From contig JASHQF010000007.1 in assembly GCA_030037695.1 (NCBI GenBank), positions 1 through 35,907 on the forward strand: 35,907 nt of DNA, in the 5' to 3' direction. Shown in pieces: positions 1-9,582 of this stretch; position 1 is the stretch's first letter, and every line of letters begins with the position of its first letter. Below the pieces are notes generated by a model, which did not search any database, was not told the origin of the DNA, and saw nothing but the letters and a program-made list of their open reading frames with translations. Source of the stretch: Thermoplasmata archaeon (lineage in GTDB: Archaea; Thermoplasmatota; Thermoplasmata; Lutacidiplasmatales; UBA184). The position numbers and the translations under genes are program-made.

Positions 1-260
1 GTCGGGCCCCGCGCCGTCGAAGAGTCGAGGAGGAGATCGAGGAGCCCGCGAGGGCTGGCCACCCCCGCGGCCCGGTGGAGATCGCGCACGAGGTCCTTCT
101 CGCTGAGGACGCCGGCGAGCGCCCCGTCGGCCCCCACGACGGGCAGGCCGGAGACGTGGAACTCCCGCATCAAGCGGGCCGCCTCGATCAGGTGGGCGTC
201 GGCCCGTACTTTCACCACGGATCGGGTCATGATCTCGCGGACGGGACGGCCCTCCTCCAT
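1..260 (-). CDS. CBS-domain protein (C-terminal end truncated by window edge)
   Basis: Reverse-strand translation from ATG at 260: MEEGRPVREIMTRSVVKVRADAHLIEAARLMREFHVSGLPVVGADGALAGVLSEKDLVRDL..., a typical CBS motif pattern. Confidence 0.85.
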   Translation of the reverse strand, partial: MEEGRPVREIMTRSVVKVRADAHLIEAARLMREFHVSGLPVVGADGALAGVLSEKDLVRDLHRAAGVASPRGLLDLLLDSSTARGP

Positions 261-331
261 GGGGGGGCGCCCCCTCCGCGACGCCGGTACCGTCCCCCGT
301 CCCTCCGCCGGCGGCGAGGGGGGCACCCCGT

Positions 332-2014
332 TCATGTTACCCCCGTCGGTTCGCCCGAGGTGCCGAGGTCGATCCGAAGCGCCCGGGGTTCGCGAGGCAG
401 TCCGGGCATCGTCTGGATCTCTCCGAGGAGCGCGACGAGGTATCCCGCCCCGGGGGCCCGAACGAAGCGACGCACCCGGACCCGAAAGCCGCGGGGCCGG
501 CCGAGTCTCTTCGGGTCGTCGCTGAGCGAGAGCGGCGTCTTGGCGAGACAGACCGGGACCTCGTCGGCCTCCGGTAGCTCGCCAGCGGCGATCTGGTCCT
601 CGGCGACCGGGTCGAGGTCGACGCCGTCGCCTCCGTAGATCTGCCGGACGATCGTGTCGATCTTCCGGAGGAGCGGCTGGCGCGGGCTGTAGATCGGTCG
701 GGCGGCGCGGCCCTCCCGCGTCGCCGCCACGACCGCGCCCGCCAGCTCCACCCCCCCGGCCGAGCCCTGAGCGTAGCCGGCCGAATCCTCGACGCGAACG
801 GAGGCCCGGGCGAGATGGGCCCGCACGGCCGCGAGCTCCTCGGGTCCGTCCTCGGGGAATCGATTGAGGGCGACGACAGGGGCGAGCCCGAACGCGCGGA
901 GGTTCGCCAGATGCTGATCGAGGTTCTCCAGCCCCGGGTCGAGGGAGCGTGGGTCCGGACCCCCGGCCGCATGGGCACGGATCCCGGGAACGCTCGCCAC
1001 AAGCACGGCGACGATCGGCTCGAGGTCGACGGGCGGGGCGAACAGGTCGACGAACTTCTCCGCCCCGAGGTCGGTCGCGAACCCGGCCTCCACCACGACG
1101 ACCTCCGCCAGGCGCCGCGCGACCTCGAGCGAGGCGACGGTCGTCGTACCGTAGGAGAGGTTCCCGAACGGTCCGCCGTGCACGAGGACCGGGGTCCCTT
1201 CGGACGTCTGCAACAGGTTCGGTTGGACGGCGTGGCGGAGGAGCGCCGCCATCGCTCCGCCGGCGCCGAGATCCGCCGCCGACACGAACGCCCCGGTCCG
1301 TGTGCGGCCGACTTCGAGGCGTTCGAGCCGTTCGCGGAGATCCGCGGGGCTCCGCACGAGTCCGAGGAGCGCGGTCACCTCAGAGGCGGGGGTGATGACG
1401 AACGACGCCGAGCGGAGGGGGCCGTTGCCGAGACCACGCCCGATCTCGATCTGGCGGAGCGCGCGATCCTCGACATCGAGCGCGCGAGGCCACGCGATCG
1501 AGCCCGGATCGAGACCGAGCGGGTTGCCGTGGTGCAGATGGTTGTCGATCATCGCAGCGAGGAGGTTGTGCGCGTTCGTGACGGCGTCCAGATCGCCGGT
1601 GAGCCCGAGGTTCACCTCCGACGACGGCTCGACCGTCGCCCGTCCACCCCCCGCACCACCCCCCTTGATGCCGAAGACTGGGCCCAGCGAGGGTTGCCGC
1701 AGGCAGGCGATCGCGCGCACCCCCAGGCGGTGGAGGGACGACGCGAGCGCGAGGGTCGTTACCGTCTTGCCCACGCCGCCCCCCGTCGGCGTCATCCCGG
1801 TGACCAGGACGATCGTCCCGCGACGCCCGGTCCCGGCCGCCGGCACGCGCGCCGGGTCGATCTTGGCGATCCAGCGGCCGCGCGGCGACCACGCCTCGGC
1901 AGGGAGGCCGAGCTCGCGGACGATCTCCTCGATCGGCCGCAGGCCGCTGCGGGCGACGCCCGTTCCTCCGGTCGTCAAGGCGCCCCGTCCGATGGCCTCG
2001 GCCCCGCTCGGCAT
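332..2014 (-). CDS. fhs: Formate--tetrahydrofolate ligase
   Basis: 560 aa; VTGMTPTGGGVGKTVTTLALASSLHRLGVRAIACLRQPSLGPVFGIKGGGAGGG, NLGLTGDLDAVTNAHNLLAAMIDNHLHHGN, VVVEAGFATDLGAEKFVDL are FTHFS signatures. Confidence 0.95.
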   Translation of the reverse strand: MPSGAEAIGRGALTTGGTGVARSGLRPIEEIVRELGLPAEAWSPRGRWIAKIDPARVPAAGTGRRGTIVLVTGMTPTGGGVGKTVTTLALASSLHRLGVRAIACLRQPSLGPVFGIKGGGAGGGRATVEPSSEVNLGLTGDLDAVTNAHNLLAAMIDNHLHHGNPLGLDPGSIAWPRALDVEDRALRQIEIGRGLGNGPLRSASFVITPASEVTALLGLVRSPADLRERLERLEVGRTRTGAFVSAADLGAGGAMAALLRHAVQPNLLQTSEGTPVLVHGGPFGNLSYGTTTVASLEVARRLAEVVVVEAGFATDLGAEKFVDLFAPPVDLEPIVAVLVASVPGIRAHAAGGPDPRSLDPGLENLDQHLANLRAFGLAPVVALNRFPEDGPEELAAVRAHLARASVRVEDSAGYAQGSAGGVELAGAVVAATREGRAARPIYSPRQPLLRKIDTIVRQIYGGDGVDLDPVAEDQIAAGELPEADEVPVCLAKTPLSLSDDPKRLGRPRGFRVRVRRFVRAPGAGYLVALLGEIQTMPGLPREPRALRIDLGTSGEPTGVT

Positions 2015-2040
2015 AATCCTAGGGGACAGTCCGGGCGACG

Positions 2041-2085
2041 CTGCATAAGCCGAAGGTCATGCCGAGTTGACCTGTCCGTTATCCC
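2041..2085. promoter_or_regulatory. Divergent promoter region: TATA-like ggcttatgcag (- strand, 2041-2051) for fhs, central element GGTCATGCCGAGTTGACC (2055-2072), TATA-like cgttatccc (2077-2085) for the 2108 gene
   Basis: TATA-like boxes centred about 32 nt and 28 nt upstream of the two start codons (2014 -, 2108 +) flank a GGTCA...TTGACC inverted repeat. Confidence 0.5.
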
Positions 2086-2107
2086 TCGACCGGGCGCTCG
2101 CTCCTTC

Positions 2108-2905
2108 ATGTCCGTCTCCGCCCAAACCCCAGCTCCGAAGTCCCGCGCGCACTCCCGCGCCGGGGGCCCGCGCCGGGAGCGCGCGACGAGCCCCAGGTCG
2201 GCTCTCCGCCGGGTCCTTCACCGTTCGAGACCCGATGCCGCCGCGAACGAACCGACGGCCGAAGAACGAGAGGCCCGGACGCTCACGAGCCAGGTGATCG
2301 GGGAGCTCCGGACCCAGGTCGCCATCGAGCGCGCAGAGGTGCTCGAGCCGCTGGTCCGCCGACTCCAAGACTTCTCCCGACGCCTCGCGCTCCGGGAACC
2401 GATCCCCTCGCAGTACCTTCGCGAGGGTCTCGACCTCTGGCAGGCGTACGTGGAGCGACTGCACGACGAGCACATCCGTGAGCTGGCGACGGTGGGGGTC
2501 GGCGGCCCTCGACCCGAGCGGGGGGACGCCACGCTGGTCGAGATCGAGCAGGACCCCTCCCGAGCGGAGGCCAGGATCGGTGAGGTCCGTTCGATGCTCG
2601 CCAGCTACGCCGAGGGGTACCGGGTCTTCGGGGATCTCATGAGCCCGGCGATCCGGGGGAACACGCTCGCCGAGCTCGCGTGGGAGGAACTCGAGGAAAG
2701 GTTCCTCGGAACGTGGACGCCGCCTACGCTCTCGGTGATCGCCCGCGAGAAGCTGCGCAGCGCGCTGGCCGCGACGCGCCGGACGACCGAGCAGTTGCGG
2801 CGTCAGGTGGAGGATTTCCTCCAGCGCACGGCGCAGTTCGGACCCCCGGGATCCGAGCCCGTGGAGGCTCGCCCCGCCCCCGAACCGTCGCCGGCCGCGG
2901 CGTAG
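2108..2905 (+). CDS. Hypothetical protein, probably alpha-helical
   Basis: 265 aa from ATG 2108 (MSVSAQTPAPKSRAHS...); charged helical segments; no family recognised. Confidence 0.7.
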   Translation: MSVSAQTPAPKSRAHSRAGGPRRERATSPRSALRRVLHRSRPDAAANEPTAEEREARTLTSQVIGELRTQVAIERAEVLEPLVRRLQDFSRRLALREPIPSQYLREGLDLWQAYVERLHDEHIRELATVGVGGPRPERGDATLVEIEQDPSRAEARIGEVRSMLASYAEGYRVFGDLMSPAIRGNTLAELAWEELEERFLGTWTPPTLSVIAREKLRSALAATRRTTEQLRRQVEDFLQRTAQFGPPGSEPVEARPAPEPSPAAA

Positions 2906-3007
2906 GAATCTCGGGACGAAGCGACACCTCGAGGTCCCCCCGCGAGCGGGGCCGGTCAAGCTCGCTTCACTGGGCGCTTAACTCCGAGCGGGCGCATCGT
3001 CGGGCCG

Positions 3008-3931
3008 ATGGCACCGATCTCCCCGACCTCCCGGATCTGGATGGACGGACAGCTGGTTCCCTGGACGGAGGCGCGCATCCATGTCCTGACCCACGGCCTC
3101 CACTACGGCTTCGCGATCTTCGAGGGGATCCGGTGCCACAAGACGTCCCGGGGGACCGCGGTGTTCCGCCTCCGCGAGCATCTGGAGCGTTTCCGCGACA
3201 GCGCCAAGATCTACGCGATGCCGCTCCGGTACTCGCCGGACGACCTCGAGAAGGCGGTCGTCGACCTGGTGCGGAGCAACGGGGCGCCCGAGGCGTACAT
3301 CCGACCGATCGCGTTCACGGGCTATGGCGAGATGGGTCTCGATCCGTCCGGAAGCCGCCTCGACGTGGCGATCGGGATGTGGCCGTGGGGGGCGTACCTC
3401 GGCGCCGCCGGGAACGAGCGGGGCGTGCGGGCGACCGTCTCAAGCTGGACCCGGGTCGATTCGCGCTCGCTACCCCCGCAGGCCAAGTGCGCGGCGAATT
3501 ACGCGAACGGCATCCTCGCCAAGCTGGAGGCGAAGGCCGCCGGTTACGACGAGGCCCTCCTCCTCAACACGGCAGGGCTCGTCTCGGAAGGGCCGGGAGA
3601 GAACGTCTTCCGCGTTCGCAACGGGGTGTTGAGCACGCCTCCGGCGAGTGCAGGGATCCTTCGGGGGGTCACCCGGGACACGATCGTGCGCCTCGCGCGC
3701 GAAGCCGGCATCCCGTTCCAGGGGACGGGGTTCACCCGGGAGGAACTGTTCACGGCGGACGAGCTGTTCTACACCGGGACCGCCGCGGGCGTCACCCCGA
3801 TCCGCGAGGTCGACGGGCGTCCGATCGGCACGGGCGTCTACCCGATCGCCCGGCGGCTCCAGGGCCTGTACGACGACGCCGTGCGCGGCCGACTGCCCCA
3901 GCACGAAGCCTGGCTCACCTTCGTACCATGA
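3008..3931 (+). CDS. ilvE: Branched-chain amino-acid aminotransferase (class IV)
   Basis: 307 aa; WMDGQLVPWTEARIHVLTHGLHYGFAIFEGIRCH, SSWTRVDSRSLPPQAKCAANYANGILAKLEAKAAGYDEALLLNTAGLVSEGPGENVF, YTGTAAGVTPIREVDGR. Confidence 0.95.
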   Translation: MAPISPTSRIWMDGQLVPWTEARIHVLTHGLHYGFAIFEGIRCHKTSRGTAVFRLREHLERFRDSAKIYAMPLRYSPDDLEKAVVDLVRSNGAPEAYIRPIAFTGYGEMGLDPSGSRLDVAIGMWPWGAYLGAAGNERGVRATVSSWTRVDSRSLPPQAKCAANYANGILAKLEAKAAGYDEALLLNTAGLVSEGPGENVFRVRNGVLSTPPASAGILRGVTRDTIVRLAREAGIPFQGTGFTREELFTADELFYTGTAAGVTPIREVDGRPIGTGVYPIARRLQGLYDDAVRGRLPQHEAWLTFVP

Positions 3932-5136
3932 GCGGCCTGCGGAACGCCCACGTCGGCGACCCGCCCTCCCACGGAGGCATGGGGCCTGCCGTGGGGAGCC
4001 GCTGGCTGCTGGCGCGGGACGAGTTCCCGTCGCTGCTCGACGCCCTTCGGCGAGCCGGCTACCGCATCGTCGGACCGACCGTGCGCGACGGGGCGATCGT
4101 CTACGGATCGATCCGGTCCGTCGCCGACCTTCCCGAGGGGTGGACCGATCGTCAGAGCGCCGGCGCGTACCGCCTCGAACGGCGACCGGACCGGGCCCTG
4201 TTCGGCTACAACGTCGGTCCGCACAGCTGGAAGAAGTACCTCTTTCCGCCCCGCGAGCACCTGTTCACGCTGCGTCGGACCGACGCCGCGAAGTTCGAGG
4301 TCTCGGTCCCCGAGGATCCCGATCCGCCCATGGCGTACCTCGGCGTGCGGGCCTGCGAGATCGCCGCGCTGAACATCCAGGATCGGGTGTTCGTGGGCGG
4401 CGCGGCGGTCGACCCGGGGTACGCGCGTCGCAAGGCTCGTCGCCTCGTCGTGGCCGTCCAGTGCGGGCAGGCCGGGGGGACCTGCTTCTGCGTGTCGATG
4501 GGCACCGGGCCCGCGGTCCGGGACGGGTTCGATCTCTCGCTGACCGAACTGCTCGACGAGGGACGCCACGAGTTCTTGGTCGAGATCGGCACGGCCGACG
4601 GCGCGCGCGTCCTCGACGGAGTGCCGTTGCGGCCGGCCGAGCCGTCGGACGTTCGGGCCGGGGAAGCGCGCGTGGCCGACGCCGCCCGGGCCATGGGGCG
4701 GGCGATGGACACCGAAGGGATCCACGACCTGCTCCTCGGCAACCTGGAGAGCCCCGTGTGGGACGACGTGGGGCGACGGTGCCTCGCCTGCACGAACTGC
4801 ACGCTCGCTTGCCCGACCTGCTTCTGCCATTCCACCGAGGAGGTCCCCGACCTTTCCGCCGAACGCGACGAACGGTGGCGGCGGTGGGACTCGTGCTTCA
4901 ATCTCGCGTTCTCGGAGCTGCACACCGGGAGCGTGCGATCGACGACCCCGGCCCGGTACCGCCAATGGCTCACCCACAAGCTCGCGACGTGGTTCGACCA
5001 GTTCGGGAGCTCCGGCTGCGTCGGGTGCGGGCGCTGCATCACCTGGTGTCCCGTCGGGATCGACCTCACCGCCGAAGTGCGTGCGATCCGCGCCGCCGCG
5101 CCGCGGCCCGGACCGGGGGCGGGGGGGACCGCATGA
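3928..5136 (+). CDS. hydB: 4Fe-4S protein, sulfhydrogenase beta-subunit-like
   Basis: [60 protein letters not shown] 3928 overlaps the ilvE stop (ATGA). Confidence 0.85.
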   Translation: MSGLRNAHVGDPPSHGGMGPAVGSRWLLARDEFPSLLDALRRAGYRIVGPTVRDGAIVYGSIRSVADLPEGWTDRQSAGAYRLERRPDRALFGYNVGPHSWKKYLFPPREHLFTLRRTDAAKFEVSVPEDPDPPMAYLGVRACEIAALNIQDRVFVGGAAVDPGYARRKARRLVVAVQCGQAGGTCFCVSMGTGPAVRDGFDLSLTELLDEGRHEFLVEIGTADGARVLDGVPLRPAEPSDVRAGEARVADAARAMGRAMDTEGIHDLLLGNLESPVWDDVGRRCLACTNCTLACPTCFCHSTEEVPDLSAERDERWRRWDSCFNLAFSELHTGSVRSTTPARYRQWLTHKLATWFDQFGSSGCVGCGRCITWCPVGIDLTAEVRAIRAAAPRPGPGAGGTA

Positions 5137-5603
5137 ACGGCCCGGTACGCCCGATCACGTCCGCCGAGCTCGAAGCGCACGCCTTCCTGCACGGACTGAG
5201 CGCCCGCTTCCTCGCGGAGCTGCTCCCGCACACCGAGCGGCGCGAGTTCGCCGCCGGGCATACGGTCGCGCGGGAAGGGGACCCGGCCCGGGAGTTCTTC
5301 CTGATCGAGGTCGGCAAGGTCGCGCTCGAGATCGTAGCCGAGGGTCGGCCCCACCTCACGGTCCTTACGCTCGGCCCGGGGGAGGTGTTCGGGTGGTCCT
5401 GGCTGGTACCTCCCCACCTGTGGCGGGTCGATGCGCGGACGCTGAAACCGTCGCGGGTCGTCGTCGTGGCGGGCCCTGCCCTGCGCGACGCCCTGGAGGC
5501 ACACCCTGAGGACGGGTACCGGTTCCTTCGGCGACTCGTTCCGATCCTCGCCCGACGGCTCGACGCCACGCGGCTGCAGGTGTTCGATGTCTACCGCCCC
5601 TGA
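5133..5603 (+). CDS. Cyclic-nucleotide-binding (CRP-like effector) domain protein without an evident HTH
   Basis: 156 aa; [42 protein letters not shown]...[17 protein letters not shown]; ends soon after the beta-barrel and helix. Confidence 0.85.
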   Translation: MNGPVRPITSAELEAHAFLHGLSARFLAELLPHTERREFAAGHTVAREGDPAREFFLIEVGKVALEIVAEGRPHLTVLTLGPGEVFGWSWLVPPHLWRVDARTLKPSRVVVVAGPALRDALEAHPEDGYRFLRRLVPILARRLDATRLQVFDVYRP

Positions 5604-6462
5604 GATCGCGGGGCCGGTCGCGCCGGTCCCTTCGCACGGAGGTCCGCTCGAGCCCGCGCCGTTCACCGTACGGGCCCGGGCCCAAGAGACCCGTGACACC
5701 GTGAGCCTCGTCCTCGCCCCGGCCCCAGGGTCGGAGGTCCCCGCGTTCCGGCCCGGTCAGTTCAACATGCTCTCGGTCCCCGGCCGGGGCGAGGTGGCGA
5801 TCTCGATCAGCGGGGACCCCGGTCGGGCCGGGGAGTGGGTCCATACGGTCCGTGCCCTCGGTCTGGCCACCCAGGCGTTGGCGGGATCGATGCCGGGGAC
5901 GCTGATCGCGGCGCGGGGCCCGTACGGCCAGGGCTGGCCGGTCGACCGCGCCTGGGGCAAGGACGTCGTGATCGTCGCGGGCGGGGTCGGCCTCGCGCCG
6001 GTCCGGCCGCTCCTCCTCGAGCTGCTCCGGCACCGGGCCAGGTTCGGGCGCCTCGAGGTGATCTACGGCGCGCGGACCCCGGACGACCTGCTCTACGCAC
6101 CGGAGCTCGCGGCGTGGCGCGGCCGGACCGACGCGCGGTTCCAGGTGACGGTCGACGCCGCGGGCCGGGACTGGTACGGCGACGTCGGCCTCGTGACCCA
6201 ACGCCTCCCCGACGCGCGGTTCGACCCGGCCTCCGCGGTCGCCTTCCTCTGCGGGCCCGAGATCATGATGCGCCTCACCGCCGAGACCCTCGAGGGCCGG
6301 GGGCTCCCGCGGGAGGGGATCTGGGTGTCGCTCGAGCGGACGATGCAGTGCGGGGTCGGCCTGTGCGGACACTGCCAGTTCGGCCCGTACCTCCTCTGCC
6401 GGGACGGCCCGGTCCTCCCCTACCGGGACGTCGCGCGGCTGTTGCGCATCCGGGGGCTGTAG
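5587..6462 (+). CDS. hydG: FAD/NAD(P)-binding oxidoreductase, sulfhydrogenase gamma-subunit-like
   Basis: [68 protein letters not shown]. Confidence 0.9.
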   Translation: MSTAPEIAGPVAPVPSHGGPLEPAPFTVRARAQETRDTVSLVLAPAPGSEVPAFRPGQFNMLSVPGRGEVAISISGDPGRAGEWVHTVRALGLATQALAGSMPGTLIAARGPYGQGWPVDRAWGKDVVIVAGGVGLAPVRPLLLELLRHRARFGRLEVIYGARTPDDLLYAPELAAWRGRTDARFQVTVDAAGRDWYGDVGLVTQRLPDARFDPASAVAFLCGPEIMMRLTAETLEGRGLPREGIWVSLERTMQCGVGLCGHCQFGPYLLCRDGPVLPYRDVARLLRIRGL

Positions 6463-6463
6463 C

Positions 6464-7246
6464 ATGGCCGTCCGCCCACGGCTCGCCGTCTGGAAATTCG
6501 CCTCGTGCGACGGCTGCCAGCTCTCGCTCCTCGATTGCGAGGACGAGCTGCTGGCGGTGGCGGGGGAGGTCGAGATCGCGAACTTCGTCGAGGCGTCCAG
6601 CGCGGTCGCTCCAGGGCCCTACGATCTTTCCCTGGTCGAGGGGTCCGTCACCACCCCCGAGGACGCGCGCCGGATCCAGGAGGTGCGGGCCCAGTCCAAG
6701 CACCTGGTGACGATCGGCGCGTGCGCCACGGCGGGCGGGATCCAGGCGCTGAGGAACTTCCAGGACGTCGAGGAGTTCCGCCGGGCGGTCTACGCCCGCC
6801 CGGAGTACATCGCGACCCTGGCGACCTCGACCGCGATCCGCGACCACGTCCCGGTCGACTTCGAGCTCCGGGGCTGTCCGATCAACAAGGCGCAGGTGCT
6901 CGAGGTCATCGCCGCGTTCCTGCACCGCCGTCGCCCGACGGTGGCCACCGGCAGCGTCTGCGCCGAATGCAAGCGGCGGGGCGTCGTCTGCGTCGTCGTC
7001 GCCCAGGGAACGCCGTGCCTCGGACCGGTGACCCAGGCGGGCTGCGGCGCGATCTGCCCTGCCTACCGTCGGGGCTGCTATGGCTGCTTCGGACCGCAGG
7101 ACTCCCCGAACACGCCGGCCTGGTCCTCCCGCCTCGGCGAGCTGGGGCTGGCGCCGGGGGCGATCCTGCGCATCTACCGCACGTTCAACGCGGCGGCTCC
7201 GGCGTTCCGCGCCGCGGGGGACGCTGCCGTCCAGGAGGGCGGATGA
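6464..7246 (+). CDS. hydD: [NiFe]-hydrogenase small subunit (sulfhydrogenase delta-like)
   Basis: [59 protein letters not shown]...[30 protein letters not shown]. Confidence 0.9.
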   Translation: MAVRPRLAVWKFASCDGCQLSLLDCEDELLAVAGEVEIANFVEASSAVAPGPYDLSLVEGSVTTPEDARRIQEVRAQSKHLVTIGACATAGGIQALRNFQDVEEFRRAVYARPEYIATLATSTAIRDHVPVDFELRGCPINKAQVLEVIAAFLHRRRPTVATGSVCAECKRRGVVCVVVAQGTPCLGPVTQAGCGAICPAYRRGCYGCFGPQDSPNTPAWSSRLGELGLAPGAILRIYRTFNAAAPAFRAAGDAAVQEGG

Positions 7247-8538
7247 CCGACCGCACGATCGCGGTGGACTACCTCGCCCGGGTCGAGGGGGAGGGCTCGC
7301 TGCGGCTCCGGCTGGAGGGCGGCAAGGCGAAGGAGGTCGAGCTCCGCATCTTCGAGCCCCCCCGGTTCTTCGAGGCGTTGTTGCGCGGCAGGTCGTACCT
7401 CGAGGCCCCGGACATCACCGCGCGCATCTGCGGCATCTGCCCGGTCGCCTACCAGATGAGCGCCTGCCACGCCCTCGAGCGGGCCCTCGGGCTCCGGGTC
7501 GTGGGGCCCCTCCGCGATCTCCGCCGCCTCCTCTACTGCGGGGAGTGGATCGAGAGCCACGCTCTCCACATCTACCTCCTCCACGCCCCGGATTTCCTCG
7601 GCTATCCGGACGCCATCCGCATGGCGAAGGACCATCGGGCGACGGTCGAGACCGGCCTCGCGCTCAAGCAGGCGGGGAACGCGATCCTCGAACTGCTCGG
7701 CGGACGGGAGATCCATCCGATCAACGTCCGCGTGGGGGGCTTCTACCGGGTCCCCCCACGGGAGGAGCTCGAGACCCTCCTGCCGACGCTCGAGGCCGCC
7801 CTCGGGGCGGCCGAGCGCACCGTCCGGTTCGCCTCGGGCCTCCCGTTCCCGCGCGTCGAGGAGGCGTACGAGTTCGTCGCCCTGCGTCATCCGGAGGAGT
7901 ATCCGATGAACGAGGGGGAGCTCGTCTCGAGCGAGGGCCTCGTCCTGCCCCAGGAGCGGTTCGAGGAGGCGTTCGAGGAGGTGCAGGTCCCGTACTCGCA
8001 CGCGCTCCAGGCGCGCCGTCGCGGGGGTGGCGCGTACCTGGTAGGGCCGCTCGCCCGGTTCGCCCTGAACCACGATCGGCTGCCCCCGAAGACGCGGCGG
8101 GTCGTGGAGGAGATCGGGCTCGAGCCCGTCGTCCGGAACCCGTACCGGAGCATCGTCGTCCGCGCGGTCGAGGTGATGTTGGCCTGCGAGGAGGCGATCC
8201 GGCTGATCCGGGGCTACGCGCCGCCCGAGCGACCGCACGTCGACCCTCCGGGGGAGCTCGCCGGCGCCTCCGGCGCTGCGGTGACCGAGGCCCCCCGCGG
8301 GATCCTCTTCCATCGCTACGAGATCGGCAACGACGGGCTGATCCGCGCGGCACGGATCGTGCCCCCGACCTCCCAGAACCAGGCCCGCATCGAAGAGGAC
8401 CTCCGGCATCTCGTCGACGCGAGGCCCGATCGAACGGACCGCGAGCTCACGGACGCGTGCGAGCGCGCGATCCGCAACCACGACCCCTGCATCTCCTGCG
8501 CGACCCACTTCCTGCGGCTGGAGGTCGAACGTGCCTAG
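7243..8538 (+). CDS. hydA: [NiFe]-hydrogenase large subunit, group-3b-like (sulfhydrogenase alpha)
   Basis: N-terminal [27 protein letters not shown] and C-terminal [19 protein letters not shown] Ni-binding motifs; ATG 7243 overlaps hydD stop. Confidence 0.93.
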   Translation: MTDRTIAVDYLARVEGEGSLRLRLEGGKAKEVELRIFEPPRFFEALLRGRSYLEAPDITARICGICPVAYQMSACHALERALGLRVVGPLRDLRRLLYCGEWIESHALHIYLLHAPDFLGYPDAIRMAKDHRATVETGLALKQAGNAILELLGGREIHPINVRVGGFYRVPPREELETLLPTLEAALGAAERTVRFASGLPFPRVEEAYEFVALRHPEEYPMNEGELVSSEGLVLPQERFEEAFEEVQVPYSHALQARRRGGGAYLVGPLARFALNHDRLPPKTRRVVEEIGLEPVVRNPYRSIVVRAVEVMLACEEAIRLIRGYAPPERPHVDPPGELAGASGAAVTEAPRGILFHRYEIGNDGLIRAARIVPPTSQNQARIEEDLRHLVDARPDRTDRELTDACERAIRNHDPCISCATHFLRLEVERA

Positions 8539-9040
8539 GACGGACGCGCTCCCCCGGCCGCTGGTGATCGGGCTCGGGGCCGAGGCCCGTTCGGATGACG
8601 GGATCGGCCTCGATGTCGTCCGGGCGCTCCGCACGGAGCCGGCCCTGCCGGCGGAGGTCGTCGAAGGTCCCGCCGACCTCTCCCGATTGCTCGACCTCTG
8701 GTCCGGGCGGCCGCTCGTGATCCTCGTCGACGCCGTGCGCTCGGGGGCGCCGCCGGGCACGGTCGTCCGATGGGACGGGGGCGAGGCGACCCGGCTTCCG
8801 TCCGGGCTCGCCCTCTCCACCCACGGGCTCTCTCTCCCCGACATGCTCCATCTCGCCGCCTTCCTCGGCCGCCTCCCCCCCCGCCTCGTCGTCTTCGGGA
8901 TCGAGGCCCGAGAGTTCGGACCGGGGACCGACCGCTCCCCGGAGGTCCGGGGAGCCGTGCCCGACGTCTGCCGTCGGATCGTCCGGGAGATCGCGGGCCG
9001 TCCGGCCCGCCCCCGTCCGGAGGGATCGCCCCATGCATGA
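8531..9040 (+). CDS. Hydrogenase maturation protease (HycI/HyaD family)
   Basis: [66 protein letters not shown] start overlaps hydA. Confidence 0.88.
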   Translation: MPRTDALPRPLVIGLGAEARSDDGIGLDVVRALRTEPALPAEVVEGPADLSRLLDLWSGRPLVILVDAVRSGAPPGTVVRWDGGEATRLPSGLALSTHGLSLPDMLHLAAFLGRLPPRLVVFGIEAREFGPGTDRSPEVRGAVPDVCRRIVREIAGRPARPRPEGSPHA

Positions 9041-9329
9041 AGAGCGATTGTTCCGCGACCTGCGGGCGAAGATGATCGCGATCGCCGAGGTCGAGGGGGT
9101 GCACCGGATCGCGGGCGCACGCCTCTGGGTCGGCGCCCTGGCGCACGTGAGCGAGGCCCGACTTCGGTCCGCGTGGCCCGCGATCGTCGAAGGGACGCCC
9201 GCCGAGGGCTCTCGGCTGGACGTTGAGCTGTCGAGCGATCTCGCCGATCCCCGCGCGCAGGGGATCGTGCTCGCCTCCGTCGAGGTTCCCCGCGAGAGCT
9301 ATCTTGCGGGGGGAGCTGGAGGCGACTAG
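9033..9329 (+). CDS. HypA-like protein lacking the zinc-ribbon domain
   Basis: 98 aa; starts [65 protein letters not shown], matching the HypA N-terminal pattern, but contains no CxxC pairs; sits between the maturation protease and hypC. Confidence 0.65.
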   Translation: MHEERLFRDLRAKMIAIAEVEGVHRIAGARLWVGALAHVSEARLRSAWPAIVEGTPAEGSRLDVELSSDLADPRAQGIVLASVEVPRESYLAGGAGGD

Positions 9330-9330
9330 G

Positions 9331-9582
9331 ATGTGCCTCGCGGTGCCGGGCCGCATCGAGCGGATCTCCGTCGCGGAGGACGGGGCCCGGACCGCCGACG
9401 TCGTCTTCCCCGCGGGACGTAGGACCGTGAGCCTCCTGTTCCTCCCGGAGGCCGGCGAGGGGGACGTCATCCTGGCGCAGGCCGGGTACGCGATGCGACG
9501 CCTCACCCCGGAGCAGGCGGCGAGGGTGGTCAGGGCTACCTCTACCGCAGACGCGTCCGCGCTGGCCGGGGGGGCTCGGTGA
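9331..9582 (+). CDS. hypC: Hydrogenase assembly chaperone HypC/HupF
   Basis: MCLAVPGRIERI N-terminus with the conserved Cys2; 83 aa. Confidence 0.9.
   Translation: MCLAVPGRIERISVAEDGARTADVVFPAGRRTVSLLFLPEAGEGDVILAQAGYAMRRLTPEQAARVVRATSTADASALAGGAR

Noticed and set aside
815-2107. Plus-strand N-terminal extension of the 815-2905 ORF
   Set aside because: Lies antisense to fhs; the plausible start is ATG 2108 with a TATA-like box upstream.
2680-3927. N-terminal extension of the 2680-5136 ORF
   Set aside because: Overlaps ilvE in another frame; true start is ATG 3928 overlapping the ilvE stop.
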